DNA of 64,000 nt. It comes from Branchiostoma lanceolatum (lineage: Eukaryota; Chordata; Leptocardii; Amphioxiformes; Branchiostomatidae). The first letter of the stretch is position 1; every line of letters starts with the position of its first letter. Under the pieces are notes generated by a model, which was not told the origin of the DNA, ran no database searches, and saw only the letters and a program-made list of their open reading frames with translations. Below are positions 1 to 10,426 of the stretch, piece by piece. Where the stretch lies: positions 9,336,501 through 9,400,500 of the forward strand of contig NC_089731.1 in assembly GCF_035083965.1 (NCBI RefSeq). Reading direction: 5' to 3'. Made by a program: the position numbers and the translations under genes.

Positions 1-145
1 AACAAACTTCCTGCACTGAAGTGGAGTGGTGACGTCACGGTAACCAGGCAATAGCGTCTACTCTTATGTGCGACCTCTGGCGGATTTGGTGACACAGCAG
101 GGATGGCTCGCAACTTTGCAACATTATTTCTGCCTCCTGTAAGTT

Positions 146-382
146 AGACTATGTTGAGTTGATTATATGGATGACATCCACTGGGCACCCGAAAACTAAT
201 GCGAGCGTACGAATAAAAAAAGTACTTTTTTGGAAACGGGTAAAAATTGATTCGCGCGCGTATCAACCAATCAATCAATCGTTCGCAGGCATCAGTGTCT
301 GATGCATGGCGGCTGCAGACATGCATAGGGCTCGCCAGGCTGGCGCGCGGATGTCATCCATATAATAAAATCAACATGGCCT
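146..382. mobile_element. MITE copy A (AGGCCATGTTGATT family)
   Basis: Degenerate left terminal repeat (GTTGAGTTGATTATATGG, then ATGACATCC) at about 150-179 and its inverted partner (GGATGTCATCCATATAAT to ATCAACATGGCCT) at 350-382. The inside holds a GCGAGCGTACGAATAAAA stretch seen in the copies at 9709-10062 and 15325-15503. No coding potential. A non-autonomous DNA transposon is the natural reading; the superfamily is unknown and no clear target duplication is visible. Confidence 0.7.
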
Positions 383-3180
383 TACGTTCACTCCAAGCGG
401 AGGTTAGTAGGGAAAATTGTGAACATCTTATCATATGCTCCGTCCGCACGCCCCGCTATTAATAAAGAAGGTCACAATCTTTCCCACCAACCTCAGCTTG
501 AATAGTACATTAAAAGTACTTTAAAATTAGTTGTAACGTGTGACAAGGATGAAATTTTGTTTCTCCTTAGTATCTAATGAGACAGTTTTAGGAAGTCAAG
601 ATAAGGATAACAACACTAATATTGGAGGATTAACACGCCCTGCTGATATGTATGCATGGCGTTAAAGCTTTAAGACGATCGATGTTATACATAACCAGCG
701 GCCGTCACGTGCCCAGGAAGCTAGTATATTACACCGCGGTTGATTGATGAAGTACGCTTTATGAATTAAAGTAATATGAAAGAGCCTGCATATGACATAA
801 AGAAAAGTAAAAACTGCCGTAGCTTGTTTCACACACTTGTAAAAGAACCAACATATCAAGTTTGGTTCGTTCATCCGTAGTTTTCTTTTTTTTTCGGATA
901 TTACCGTGAAGACATGAGTCATATCCATGCCTTCCTATGCATATTTTCCTGCGCATATCTTCGACACATGCAGTTCAATGCATATGTCACATCAGACGTA
1001 GCCAAAGGAAAACTATTGTATACGTGCAAGGCATGTAAGGCCTGATATAATCAGAACCGAGAAGCCGTATCAAATCCCGGTAGCTATCAGAAAACTTGAC
1101 GTAGTTGTAGTTAAAAGAGAGAAGGCCGGCGTAAGTTACAACAGGGCCTAGAAATCTGAAACATATTGCTTGTCGCCCTGTCCAATGTTCGTCAAGGAAT
1201 GGAAGTATGTCCAACGGTTTGTTGCGAGATATATTCCGTCTGTTAGTGGCGCACTACAACCTTCCCTGTCAATCATAAGATGCAACCACGACAACCAATA
1301 TTAAAGATTTATATACTCCAGCTGTCTGTGACTCACAAATCCTCTTTATTACACAACTCCTTTTTATATCTGACGTCAACACTCGTGGTTCTTAATTTGA
1401 TTTGATGTGCCCGTAATGAAAAACTTCAGCTATCACCAAAGATGCAAGAACTGATGATTCGTGACAACTAACTGGAAATGTGTAAATGAGAGATGTAACA
1501 TTTCTCATTAAAACTAGGATTCATATCAGCAGTTATATGCACATGTGCTCACTTTGCTACCAGCCACTTAAATTACCTTGACGGTTAAGCTTTTTTACCT
1601 TATTAGACGCAGGTGAATTGTACTGTTTGTCAAAGCCAGCCACTAACAATATGCAATACAATTATATTACTATAGTGTCAGTTGATTATCCAGTATATCA
1701 TCTACTAAAAGGCCAACCTGTTGTTTCAAATAACTAACGTGTCATTCTGTACTACTGGAACTATCTATCAGGCCAATATTCACCCGGTCGCACATGTATA
1801 CAATATAATGATTGTTGTCTTCCCGTCCCCTACATATTCTTAAATCATTACATAATGTCACTCGACAAACAATGGGGTGGTCATTCACCATTCAACTCCT
1901 GTGTAGCAGAACTCTTGGGTCTATTCAATCCAATCTTTATTAAACAACCTGGCAGACACAAACGTCTGAATTGTGATCTTCTCACAAAATCCACTTCAGC
2001 TAATCCACGTATCTATTATCATATAAGTATACAGATAAGGTAAAATCTATGGTAGACATAAAACACATATTCAATCCATCTAAACACACTGTTATATCTG
2101 CACTGTTAGCCAGTCCCCATTTACCGTATCTACGTAGCGCGACCATAAGGGTTGTCTATATCCTGCTAACTTTTCATGTACAATGTATTCGTCTCATGCG
2201 GAGAGCCTTACTTTAGGAATAGGATCAAAGTGAGAGCCTTCCGGATCTGTTGCTTAAGTTTGTAACAAAGTTGATTGCCACACCGTATCAGTGACCCAAT
2301 TTAATGATTGAATTTGTACTGAGCCACAATGCCTATCCATCTCAATCGCTAGCTTCCGATTTAAGCTACGTATGAGCCGATCAACTCAACGGATCTTCTC
2401 TCCGAATCCAGCCTTGTAAAATACCTTACACAACACTATCATAATGTTCTTATAGTTATCCTCTTCCGATCACGTTACAAAACTTCAAAGTTACGTAAAA
2501 CCTCCCCAACCAATCACAAAGGGTTTCAGCCATATAGAAGGGCGGAGGTTATACTTAGCATCTCCAGAGATTGGTCCAAAGTCTGCTGACGAAACAGTGA
2601 TCTGAGGGGTGATAATCCCTACTACATCAGTACTAGCTCCACATAGGCCTCTGTCTACGACTGGCATTCTGGGGACGGCTGTTGAAGATTTTAAGGTATG
2701 TTTCTGATTCATTGTATATAATTTATAACTAGTAGACACTGTATGGATAGTTGATATATACATGAGCGGCTGATGAGCCGCTATGATTGAAAATTATTTT
2801 AAAGATACATGCAGTATACATACATATATTTTTTTGCAGATTTTTTTCCTTGGTTAAGAACTTTTGACTTCTCCGATGGTGAATCGCAGCAAACAACAAC
2901 AAAGCGATCATCCGTTTACTGTTATAATGTTCATCTTATGCATTACGCATTAAGTTGAATTTAACGGACATCAGATTTTTCTATCATTGTCAAGATTGAC
3001 TCTTTAAGCTAAGGACATATTGTGCGGGGATTCGCATTATACGTCTACGTATAACAACTGAAGAAACCGAGTAATATGCAATATGTAGTACGTGAAGGAT
3101 TTTGTCAAGACATCGGAAAAAGTGCATGGATCCGAAGAACAGTAAAAGCATTGGAGAGCAACGGCATGGTATAATTACGT
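383..3180. other. intergenic, no gene recognised
   Basis: Low-GC sequence with only short, dissimilar open frames on both strands. I see no splice-linked coding exons, RNA gene or clear repeat. A 5' untranslated exon of the first GPCR could lie here but cannot be located by eye. Confidence 0.5.
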
Positions 3181-3210
3181 CTTTTCAATTCCTTAATGCA
3201 GTCTGGACCG

Positions 3211-3253
3211 TATAAATCTTATTTCAATTCATTTTCTTTGCAGAAAAGCAAAT
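3211..3253 (+). promoter_or_regulatory. TATA-like motif and possible splice acceptor before GPCR 1
   Basis: TATAAAT lies at 3211-3217, 37-43 nt before the start codon. A pyrimidine-rich tract ending in TTTCTTTGCAG at 3233-3243 is also a good 3' splice site 10 nt before the ATG. Either transcription starts here with a very short leader, or an upstream non-coding exon is spliced to 3244. The sequence cannot decide. The promoter block shared by copies 2 and 3 is absent. Confidence 0.4.
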
Positions 3254-4474
3254 ATGGACATGGATATGGCGCTGGGAAACTTGACCTATGCTGTGAATGT
3301 CACAGTCAACGATGAAATGTTTCCATGTTCTAACGGCAGCACGATCAGTGACGAGATGCTCCCTTATTCGGATAACAGCACGATTTTCAGCACCAACGAC
3401 AGCACGATTTTCAGCACCAGCAATGTTTCACCCACGCCTGCTTCTCCCCAGCAGAAGGACTTCGTTGTTGGCATAGCGATTGTCATGGGCCTTCTGGCCG
3501 TGGTGGGAACCACGCTGAACGGAACCGTCATCTTTGCAGTCGGCTTTAACAAAAAGCTCCGAACGGCCACCGGCTGGTTCGTGGCCAATCTAGCGGCGGG
3601 AGACCTCCTGGAGACGGCGGTCTACCTGCCGTTCGGCGTGTACACCGCCATCACCTACCGGGTTCCGTTCCACCCCGGCGTGTGCGCCGCGCTCGGCACC
3701 ATCGGCATCTCCAACAAGTTCACTTCTCTGGCCTGCATGGCGCTCATCGGCTTTCATCGCTACATGCTCATCACCAAGACCAAGTCCACCTACAAGGCAT
3801 TCTTTACCACCAGAAACAACGTTCTTATCGTCCTGCTTGCCTGGCTCGTGTCCTGGGGTGCCGCTATTCCCTTCGTTATTGGCTACGGCTTCAACCGACT
3901 GTCTACGACTGGGACCTGTGTTGCGGCGACTGGGCCTGTTGTGACGACCCGTCGTGCGGTGATCGGGACGCTGTACGCTCTGCCACTTCTCACCATGCTG
4001 TGTAGCTACACCGCCATCTACCGCCATGTTAGGAAAGCGTCCTACAATCCTGAAAACCCCTGTCTTCAAAACCAACGTAAGAAAAATCTTCTGAAAGTGG
4101 CGAAAAATCTGGCAATTCTGGCATGCGTGTTCTGTGTCTTGGTAGGTCCCTCTTGTATTCATGTGGTTTTTGGTACGGGCTGGCCTACCCCTGCGAACGC
4201 GCTAGTCTGGACAATGTACTATGCTAACTGCTGTATCAACGCTTTTCTTCATATCAGAAATAATTCGGATTTTAAGAAATCCTGTCGAAAGATGCTGTTC
4301 TGTCTCCCACCACAGAGAGAGCAAAACACAAACGGTCCGAGACAGGCAAGATTGGGTCCACCCATTGGCCATCGGGTGGAAGGAAATCCCAGTGGAAGTG
4401 CAACCACACAACGTTTAAATGTACCCCGTCTTCAGCCTAGAGAGCCATGTGAGTTACCCACGGTGTCAACTTAG
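3254..4474 (+). CDS. class A-like GPCR, tandem copy 1 (406 aa)
   Basis: Seven-transmembrane receptor, presumably at the plasma membrane; ligand unknown. The extracellular N-terminus (~70 aa) is rich in N-x-S/T sites, with a duplicated NSTIFST/DSTIFST stretch not found in the paralogues. Landmarks: N1.50 at residue 89, D2.50 at 117, C3.25 at 144, P5.50 at 243, P6.50 at 299, and Cys in the tail after TM7 (palmitoylation-type). Usual class A switches are altered: the DRY position is HRY (168-170), CWxP is LVGP, and NPxxY is NAFLH (329-333). The tail ends REPC-x-LPTVST, shared with copies 2 and 3. The NKKLR loop and NA at NPxxY recall melatonin-type receptors, but the resemblance is weak. Coding is in one exon. 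The start was chosen because it heads the block conserved with the paralogues (MD..., then the AT-YAVN segment). Confidence 0.9.
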   Translation: MDMDMALGNLTYAVNVTVNDEMFPCSNGSTISDEMLPYSDNSTIFSTNDSTIFSTSNVSPTPASPQQKDFVVGIAIVMGLLAVVGTTLNGTVIFAVGFNKKLRTATGWFVANLAAGDLLETAVYLPFGVYTAITYRVPFHPGVCAALGTIGISNKFTSLACMALIGFHRYMLITKTKSTYKAFFTTRNNVLIVLLAWLVSWGAAIPFVIGYGFNRLSTTGTCVAATGPVVTTRRAVIGTLYALPLLTMLCSYTAIYRHVRKASYNPENPCLQNQRKKNLLKVAKNLAILACVFCVLVGPSCIHVVFGTGWPTPANALVWTMYYANCCINAFLHIRNNSDFKKSCRKMLFCLPPQREQNTNGPRQARLGPPIGHRVEGNPSGSATTQRLNVPRLQPREPCELPTVST

Positions 4475-5071
4475 ATAGCTGATATCAAACCAATAATACT
4501 TTCCTTTTCACCAAATTCGAAGTTTCAGTATAGAGCTCTTACGTGGAAGATAGGATCTAGGAGGGGGTCTCATTCAATCATTGATCCAAGTGGAAACGTT
4601 TCATCCCTCCGTTGGTATCTAGTCCCAGACAGAGCATTCCGTAGATGACGTTCCGCCGCTCACCATTGTCGTATCAAGGGGCGGAGATTTTTTCATCGCG
4701 TCGGCATTGGTCTGATGGTCAATCTAACTAAGGTCTGAGCTAGAAGTGGCAATTCCTGTGGAATGAATTCTGCCCAGACTTGCCATGGTCTCCCCGTAAT
4801 TAGCATTTTAGAACAAACACAGGCCGACACGATACGTTGGCTGTTGTATGTATATGTATGATTAAGCACATGGTACAATAACGTTGAGAATATATAGGTG
4901 GGGTCGTTCTGAAGGTTCATCAAACACAAGACATCGTGGATCGTCTGTTGAAGACTTGTCAATACATCACGTCATCGGAGAGACAATTGATTGAAAGAAC
5001 GTTTGCTTCCTTGATTAAAGGGCATTAGAAGGACCGGTACAGCCTGGTGACATACGAGGCTTAATTTTATA
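4475..5071 (+). other. 3' flank of GPCR 1 and spacer
   Basis: No gene seen. An ATTAAA hexamer near 5014 is the only candidate poly(A) signal. The flank is not obviously similar to the 3' flanks of copies 2 and 3, so copy 1 is the older or more diverged member. Confidence 0.4.
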
Positions 5072-5225
5072 ACCTGGCACGGAAAAGTCCCAAAATTTAT
5101 CAATATGAGTTGAACCTTATACAGTCGTGGTTTTAACATTAATAATGCAAGTTAAGACGTTCACAGTGGTCTATAAAAGCTGAAGGTTAATCTTGCTTGT
5201 ATCAGTTCCGACCGCAAATACACCA
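5072..5225 (+). promoter_or_regulatory. conserved promoter block of GPCR 2 (TATAAAA at 5172)
   Basis: The block matches 8152-8320 upstream of copy 3 almost base for base in patches: ACCTGGCACGGAAAAG, AATTTATCAATATGAGTT, GTGGTTTTA then CATTAATAATGCAAG, then TATAAAAGCTGAA and AATCTTGCTTGTATCA. TATAAAA lies 94 nt before the ATG. The CATTAATAATGCAAG patch looks like a homeodomain/POU-type site (inference). Confidence 0.75.
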
Positions 5226-5265
5226 AGAAAGTTGTTCCTAGCTCGAGCAACAAAAAAATATCGGT

Positions 5266-6486
5266 ATGGATATCGGATTTAAAAACGCAACCTACGCGGT
5301 AAACGCAACTGTCAGCGACTGGATGTTCACATACTCCAACAGCACGGTTTTCAGCACCAACAACAGCTCAATCAATGTTTCACCCACGCCTGCTTCGCCA
5401 CAACAAACGGGATTCACTGTTGGGGTGGCGATTGTCATGGGCCTTCTGGCCGTCGTGGGAACCACGCTGAACGGAACCGTCATTTTCGCTGTCGGGTTTA
5501 GAAAAAAGCTCCGAACGGCCACCAGCTGGTTCGTGGCCAATCTAGCGGCGGGAGACCTCCTGGAGACGGCGGTCTACCTGCCGTTCGGCGTGTACACCGC
5601 CATCACCCACCGGGTTCCGTTCCACCCCGGCGTGTGCGCCGCGCTCGGCACCATCGGCATCTCCAACAAGTTCACTTCGCTGTCCTGCATGGCGCTCATC
5701 GCCTTTCACCGCTACATGCTCATCACCAAGACCAAGTCTACCTACAAGGCCTTCTTTACCACCAGAAACAACGTTTTGATCGTCCTGCTTGCCTGGCTCG
5801 TGTCCTGGACGGCTGCCATTCCCTTCGTCCTCGGCTACGGATTCCTAGGAATGCAGGCGTCCGGCATTTGTGTTGCGGCGGCGGAGTCGTTCGTGATGAC
5901 CCGTGTGATGATCGGGACACTGTACGCGCTGCCACTCCTCATCATGCTGTGCAGCTACACCGCCATCTACCGCCACGTAAGAAACGCTTCCTACAACCCT
6001 GACAACCCCTGCCTCCAAAACCAACAGAGGAAAAATCTTCTGAAAGTGGCGAAAAATCTGGCAGTTCTGGCATGCGTGTTCTGTGTGCTAGTGGGTCCGT
6101 CCTGTGTACTTTTGGTGTCCGGTATGAACTGGCCTGGAGCTGTTAACGCCCTAGTATGGCCTATGTACTATGCCAACTGCTGTATCAATTCCTTTCTTCA
6201 TATTAGAAAGAACCCGGATTTTAGAAAGACTTACCGACGGATGCTGTTCTGTTGCCCGCCACAGAGAGAGCGAAACGAAGACCGCCCGAGGCAGGCAGAT
6301 GTCAGGCCATCTCCGGGTCAGAGGTCGGACGTTAATTCTGATCGACCTTTAGCCCTACAATCTTTCACCCAACAACCTTTAACCCCAAAACCTTTGTCCA
6401 CACAGCTTTTCACCCCCAAACCCTTGACCTCGGACTTTCGTTTAGAGGCTAGAGAACCCTGTTACCTACCTACTGTGTCTAACTAG
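5266..6486 (+). CDS. class A-like GPCR, tandem copy 2 (406 aa)
   Basis: Paralogue of the receptor at 3254-4474, with a shorter N-terminus (~50 aa, several N-glycosylation sequons). N1.50 is residue 69, D2.50 97, C3.25 124, HRY 148-150, P5.50 223, P6.50 279, and the NPxxY position reads NSFLH (309-313). Its C-terminal tail is the longest of the three, with a repeated TPKPL/TQLFTPKPLT segment before the shared ending REPCYLPTVSN. It is intronless in the coding part, behind its own TATA promoter. A poly(A) signal is at 7161. It is nearly identical to copy 3 up to TM5 and then diverges. Ligand unknown; lineage-specific expansion suggests a chemosensory or peptide role, but this is inference. Confidence 0.92.
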   Translation: MDIGFKNATYAVNATVSDWMFTYSNSTVFSTNNSSINVSPTPASPQQTGFTVGVAIVMGLLAVVGTTLNGTVIFAVGFRKKLRTATSWFVANLAAGDLLETAVYLPFGVYTAITHRVPFHPGVCAALGTIGISNKFTSLSCMALIAFHRYMLITKTKSTYKAFFTTRNNVLIVLLAWLVSWTAAIPFVLGYGFLGMQASGICVAAAESFVMTRVMIGTLYALPLLIMLCSYTAIYRHVRNASYNPDNPCLQNQQRKNLLKVAKNLAVLACVFCVLVGPSCVLLVSGMNWPGAVNALVWPMYYANCCINSFLHIRKNPDFRKTYRRMLFCCPPQRERNEDRPRQADVRPSPGQRSDVNSDRPLALQSFTQQPLTPKPLSTQLFTPKPLTSDFRLEAREPCYLPTVSN

Positions 6487-7170
6487 ATGACGATTTTCAA
6501 CAAGACTGGACATTAAGCCTTGTTCCACTGTCCATTCATTGATATTGTCAAAAAGAGTTATGGGAAATCCCCCTGTACAGTGAACCGGTATACACTATAA
6601 ACTGTACATAGCGTCTGTCTTCTCTGTAATGAAACGGTATATACTGTTCAACTGTTAATTGAGTTCATTGAGCTAAACTGGTTCGAGATCACTTTCTTTC
6701 ACTTTCACTTTCACTAAAGCTGATTGCAGATATGTGGTGTTTAATTGTGTTCAATGGTAAACGTGTAAGAATTTTAATGTAAACCTGTCATTGATCACCA
6801 CATTGCGTAATTCTGACAGTTGTTAGATATGTATTGACATGGTTGTGATGAAGATGTAACATAATTGATATCCTGTATAACGACTTGGGTCAAAGACTGA
6901 TAATGGAATCGTTGCATGAAATGCATATCTTTGATGTGTCCAAAGTCAAAAATGATGTTATGATTGTAGAAATTAAAGTCGTGAATATGTCATGTAACCG
7001 TGTATAAAACGGACGGCTGTGAACATTTCAATTCAACATTTAAATCTGTGTAAACGTCAGACTAGTGGAAATGTCATGCAATATGTGATACAGTATTGTA
7101 ACTTGGGCCACCTGTTGCCAATTTTTGATTTAACGTAATGAAATTTTGGTCGTTATTTTCAATAAAATTG
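6487..7170 (+). other. probable 3' UTR of GPCR 2
   Basis: Transcribed flank inferred from AATAAA at 7161-7166 and from colinearity with the flank of copy 3. A short CTTTCA repeat lies at about 6693-6716. The segment near 6725-6810 is the unoccupied counterpart of the transposon site at 9709. Confidence 0.5.
7161..7166 (+). terminator. poly(A) signal AATAAA, GPCR 2
   Basis: Canonical hexamer about 675 nt after the stop codon. The homologous position after copy 3 also carries AATAAA (10421). Confidence 0.5.
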
Positions 7171-8151
7171 ATATCTAAAACCCGTGTATGTTGTCTTATG
7201 TTAGAAAACAATACTCTTAGTACAAAATAAGAATAGAATGACGTGTCTCTTTATTTACTATCAGGATTGCGTGTCTTTTTGGGAAGTTTTCAGTACTTCA
7301 CCTGAGACCATTTTCTTCATGAAATTTACGCGGATGTTCCTTCACCGTTTCTTTGTTTACTTCCTTTCTTTCATATCTTTCTTTTCAATTGCTTAATTGC
7401 AATGTTTGTCTCTCCTGCCAACTGTACTTTCAATGACAGCAGCAATTTTGCAAGTGGCACAGCAGCAGGGCGATACATTAGTAAGTTATTGGCCGTTAGT
7501 CTGAAATAGTTAGCAGGTACAAATTATCTGGGTGGATATACCTTACAAGGTCTCACGATGAACTGCAGCAGTACGGCAACAACGTGACACACTTTCCTGT
7601 CTGTGTATTTATCGATATATCGATAATCGATTGAAACTTTACCATATCCACTGTAAAACTTTAATTAGATGCATTCATGAACATAGATTGCTTGGCATGG
7701 ATAGGAAAGAAAAGATTAGCCCAAGCATACAGCAAATTTCTTAAAAATATGAATGCATAAAAAATAACAGATAAAGTGTTCTATCTTAAGGCTAGAGGAC
7801 CACTCAGTGTTCCTATGGGCATCGTCTTAAAACACCATTGTCCTCAGCACAGGCTTCTTCTTTACAATGTTTTTATTTTGATATAATGTCATATTCTTGA
7901 ATCACTACCCGGAATCATCACACTATTTATACAGATAGCTTGTCATTACATGTACGCACACATACAGAACGCCACGCGACCTGCGAGTGAGGAATGGATT
8001 TGCACACACACATAGGTGGTGTTTTATGCGGCTTACTTGGCACGGCATTTTCGAGTACTGGTACCTTCCGAGTCTGTGTCGAGTAGGTATTTCCAACTTT
8101 TCAACTATTGCGTTAATATTCGCATTTTACAAATTACGCGCTATATTTTGA
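7171..8151. other. spacer of GPCR repeat unit 2
   Basis: Non-coding spacer whose order of blocks recurs at 10450-11480 after copy 3. Examples are the TTCCTATGGGCATCGTCTTA block at 7810 and 11091, the CACGCGACCTGCG block at 7974 and 11229, and the GGCACGRCATTTTCGAG block at 8040 and 11297. Confidence 0.65.
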
Positions 8152-8320
8152 TTACCTGGCACGGAAAAGCTCAAAATTTATCAATATGAGTTTTGCTTAT
8201 AGTTCAGAATTATAGCCCGTGGTTTTAGCATTAATAATGCAAGATAATACATAGCCAGTGGTTTATAAAAGCTGAAAGTCAATCTTGCTTGTATCATCCT
8301 AGCCCAACAAATACACAAAT
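8152..8320 (+). promoter_or_regulatory. conserved promoter block of GPCR 3 (TATAAAA at 8264)
   Basis: Copy of the 5072-5225 block with small indels. TATAAAA is at 8264-8270, 83 nt before the ATG. It includes the same CATTAATAATGCAAG patch and the ATCTTGCTTGTATCA segment just after TATA, where transcription likely starts. Confidence 0.75.
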
Positions 8321-8346
8321 GAAGGTGTTGCTGCAACAATATCGGT

Positions 8347-9522
8347 ATGGATATTGGATTTAAAAACGCGACCTACGCGGTAAACGGGACTATCAGCGAC
8401 TGGATGTTCACATACTCCAACAGCACGGTTTTCAGCACCAACGACAGCTCCATCAATGTTTCACCCACGCCTGCTTCGCCACAACATACGGGCTTCACTG
8501 TTGGTGTGGCGATTGTCATGGGCCTTCTGGCCGTCGTGGGAACCACACTGAACGGAACCGTCATCTTTGCTGTCGGGTTTAGAAAAAAGCTCCGAACGGC
8601 CACCAGCTGGTTCGTGGCCAATCTAGCGGCGGGAGACCTCCTGGAGACGGCGGTCTACCTGCCGTTCGGCGTGTACACCGCCATCACCCACCGGGTTCCG
8701 TTCCACCCCGGCGTGTGCGCCGCGCTCGGCACCATCGGCATCTCCAACAAGTTCACTTCGCTGTCCTGCATGGCGCTCATCGCCTTTCACCGCTACATGC
8801 TCATCACCAAGACCAAGTCCATCTACAAGGCCTTCTTTACCACCAGAAACAACGTTCTGATCGTCCTGCTGGCCTGGCTCGTGTCCTGGACGGCTGCCAT
8901 TCCCTTCGTCCTCGGCTACGGATTCCTCGGAATGCAGGCGTCCGGCATCTGTGTTGCGGCGACGGAGTCGTTCGTGATGACCCGTGTGATGATCGGGACA
9001 CTGTACGCGCTGCCACTCCTCATCATGCTGTGCAGCTACACCGTCATCTACCGCCACGTAAGAAACGCTTCCTACAACCCTGACAACCCCTGCCTCCAAA
9101 ACCAACAGAGGAAAAATCTTCTGAAAGTGGCGAAAAATCTGGCAGTTCTGGCATGCGTGTTCTGTGTGCTAGTGGGTCCGTCCTGTGTTTTTCAGGCGTC
9201 TGGTATGAACTGGCCTGACCCTGTGAGTGCCCTAGTCTGGATAATGTACTATGCCAACTGCTGTATCAACGCCTATCTTCATATCAGAAGGAACCCGGAT
9301 TTTAGAAAGACTATCCGGCAGATGCTGTTCTGTTGCCCGCCACAGAGAGAGCGAAACGAAGACCGCCCGAGGCAGGCAGATCTTAGGTCATCTGTGGGTC
9401 AGAGGTTGAAACCAAATTCTGATCAACCATTCACCCCGCAACCTATCCGCCCACTAGCTCTGACCTCGAACTTACGTTTTGAGCCCAGAGAACCCCGTTA
9501 CCTACCTGCCGTGTCTAGCTAG
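8347..9522 (+). CDS. class A-like GPCR, tandem copy 3 (391 aa)
   Basis: Closest to copy 2: only about seven replacements in the first ~270 residues, but many in the end of TM6, the third extracellular loop, TM7 and the tail. N1.50 residue 69, D2.50 97, C3.25 124, HRY 148-150, P5.50 223, P6.50 279, NPxxY position NAYLH (309-313). The FCCPP after helix 8 suits palmitoylation. It ends REPRYLPAVSS and lacks the TPKPL tail repeats of copy 2. Single coding exon, own TATA promoter, poly(A) signal at 10421. Ligand not recognisable. Confidence 0.92.
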   Translation: MDIGFKNATYAVNGTISDWMFTYSNSTVFSTNDSSINVSPTPASPQHTGFTVGVAIVMGLLAVVGTTLNGTVIFAVGFRKKLRTATSWFVANLAAGDLLETAVYLPFGVYTAITHRVPFHPGVCAALGTIGISNKFTSLSCMALIAFHRYMLITKTKSIYKAFFTTRNNVLIVLLAWLVSWTAAIPFVLGYGFLGMQASGICVAATESFVMTRVMIGTLYALPLLIMLCSYTVIYRHVRNASYNPDNPCLQNQQRKNLLKVAKNLAVLACVFCVLVGPSCVFQASGMNWPDPVSALVWIMYYANCCINAYLHIRRNPDFRKTIRQMLFCCPPQRERNEDRPRQADLRSSVGQRLKPNSDQPFTPQPIRPLALTSNLRFEPREPRYLPAVSS

Positions 9523-9708
9523 ATAATGAATGTCAGCAGAACCGCCCTGACTACATGAACTCGGAATGTTATATAATACTACTATTTTCCTAACCTGATA
9601 TACGTAGGCGTGCAATGTAGTATGTATAGCTACAGATGTATCAAGCTAGTAGTAGTAAGTACGTGGTGTGTAATTGTGTCCAATGGCGAACATGTAAAAT
9701 TTTGTCTA

Positions 9709-10062
9709 AGGCCATGTTGATTTGATTATATGGATGACATCCTCTGGGAACCCCAAAACCGATGCGAGCGTGCGAATAAAAAGTTGCATTCATTACGAAA
9801 TCTACGTGGTCAGGAAGGTTGAACAAATGAATAAGCACACAGTATGGTATACACACTGTTTTTTACTTTAGAACTGACTTACATATAGGCATTAGTATCC
9901 GTTTTCCCAAATGTTTTTTGTTGCAATTTATGGCATATATTTGCTCATTTTGTAGCTGCTTTGTCAGTGATTTACAGTATGGTCGAAAACGTCTTTATCT
10001 TTAAACGGACGGAAATTGGTGCGCGCGCGGATGTCATCCATATAATCAAATCAACATGGCCT
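9709..10062. mobile_element. MITE copy B (AGGCCATGTTGATT family, 354 bp)
   Basis: Best-preserved copy: terminal inverted repeats of ~33 bp, starting AGGCCATGTTGATTTGATTA and ending with the complement ATCAAATCAACATGGCCT. The empty site is visible in the duplicated flank of GPCR 2 (near 6770), so the ends are well placed. No open frame of note; non-autonomous. Confidence 0.85.
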
Positions 10063-10420
10063 GATGTAAACCTGTTAATGATCACCACACTGTGTATCCT
10101 GGTGGCTGTTTATATGTACACGCCTAGCCTAACATGTAATAGGTTTGATAATACATGTTTGACTATTTGAGTATAAGGCTGACAATAGCAAATATAGATT
10201 TGTCATGTAATGCATCACTTCAATGTGCGCAAATTCGAAAGTGATATTGCACTGTAAAACCGGCAGTTGTGAATATGTGATGTAACGTTGTGTGTAAACC
10301 AGACTATTGTGAAGTAGTTTTTAAATACGTGAAAAACTGACAGTACTGGACATGTGATGTAACATACATATGTGATGTAACATGGACCGCTTACTTTGTG
10401 CCCAGGTTGTGATTTAAAGT

Positions 10421-10426
10421 AATAAA
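10421..10426 (+). terminator. poly(A) signal AATAAA, GPCR 3
   Basis: Canonical hexamer about 900 nt after the stop (about 545 nt without the inserted MITE), in the homologous position to the signal of GPCR 2. Confidence 0.5.

Larger units (their letters stand above)
9523..10426 (+). other. probable 3' UTR of GPCR 3, interrupted by a MITE
   Basis: Colinear with the flank of copy 2, apart from the inserted element at 9709-10062. AATAAA lies at 10421-10426. Confidence 0.5.

Noticed and set aside
8623-9105. 160-codon antisense frame in GPCR 3 (and counterparts in copies 1 and 2)
   Set aside because: Antisense shadow of the GC-rich receptor coding sequence.
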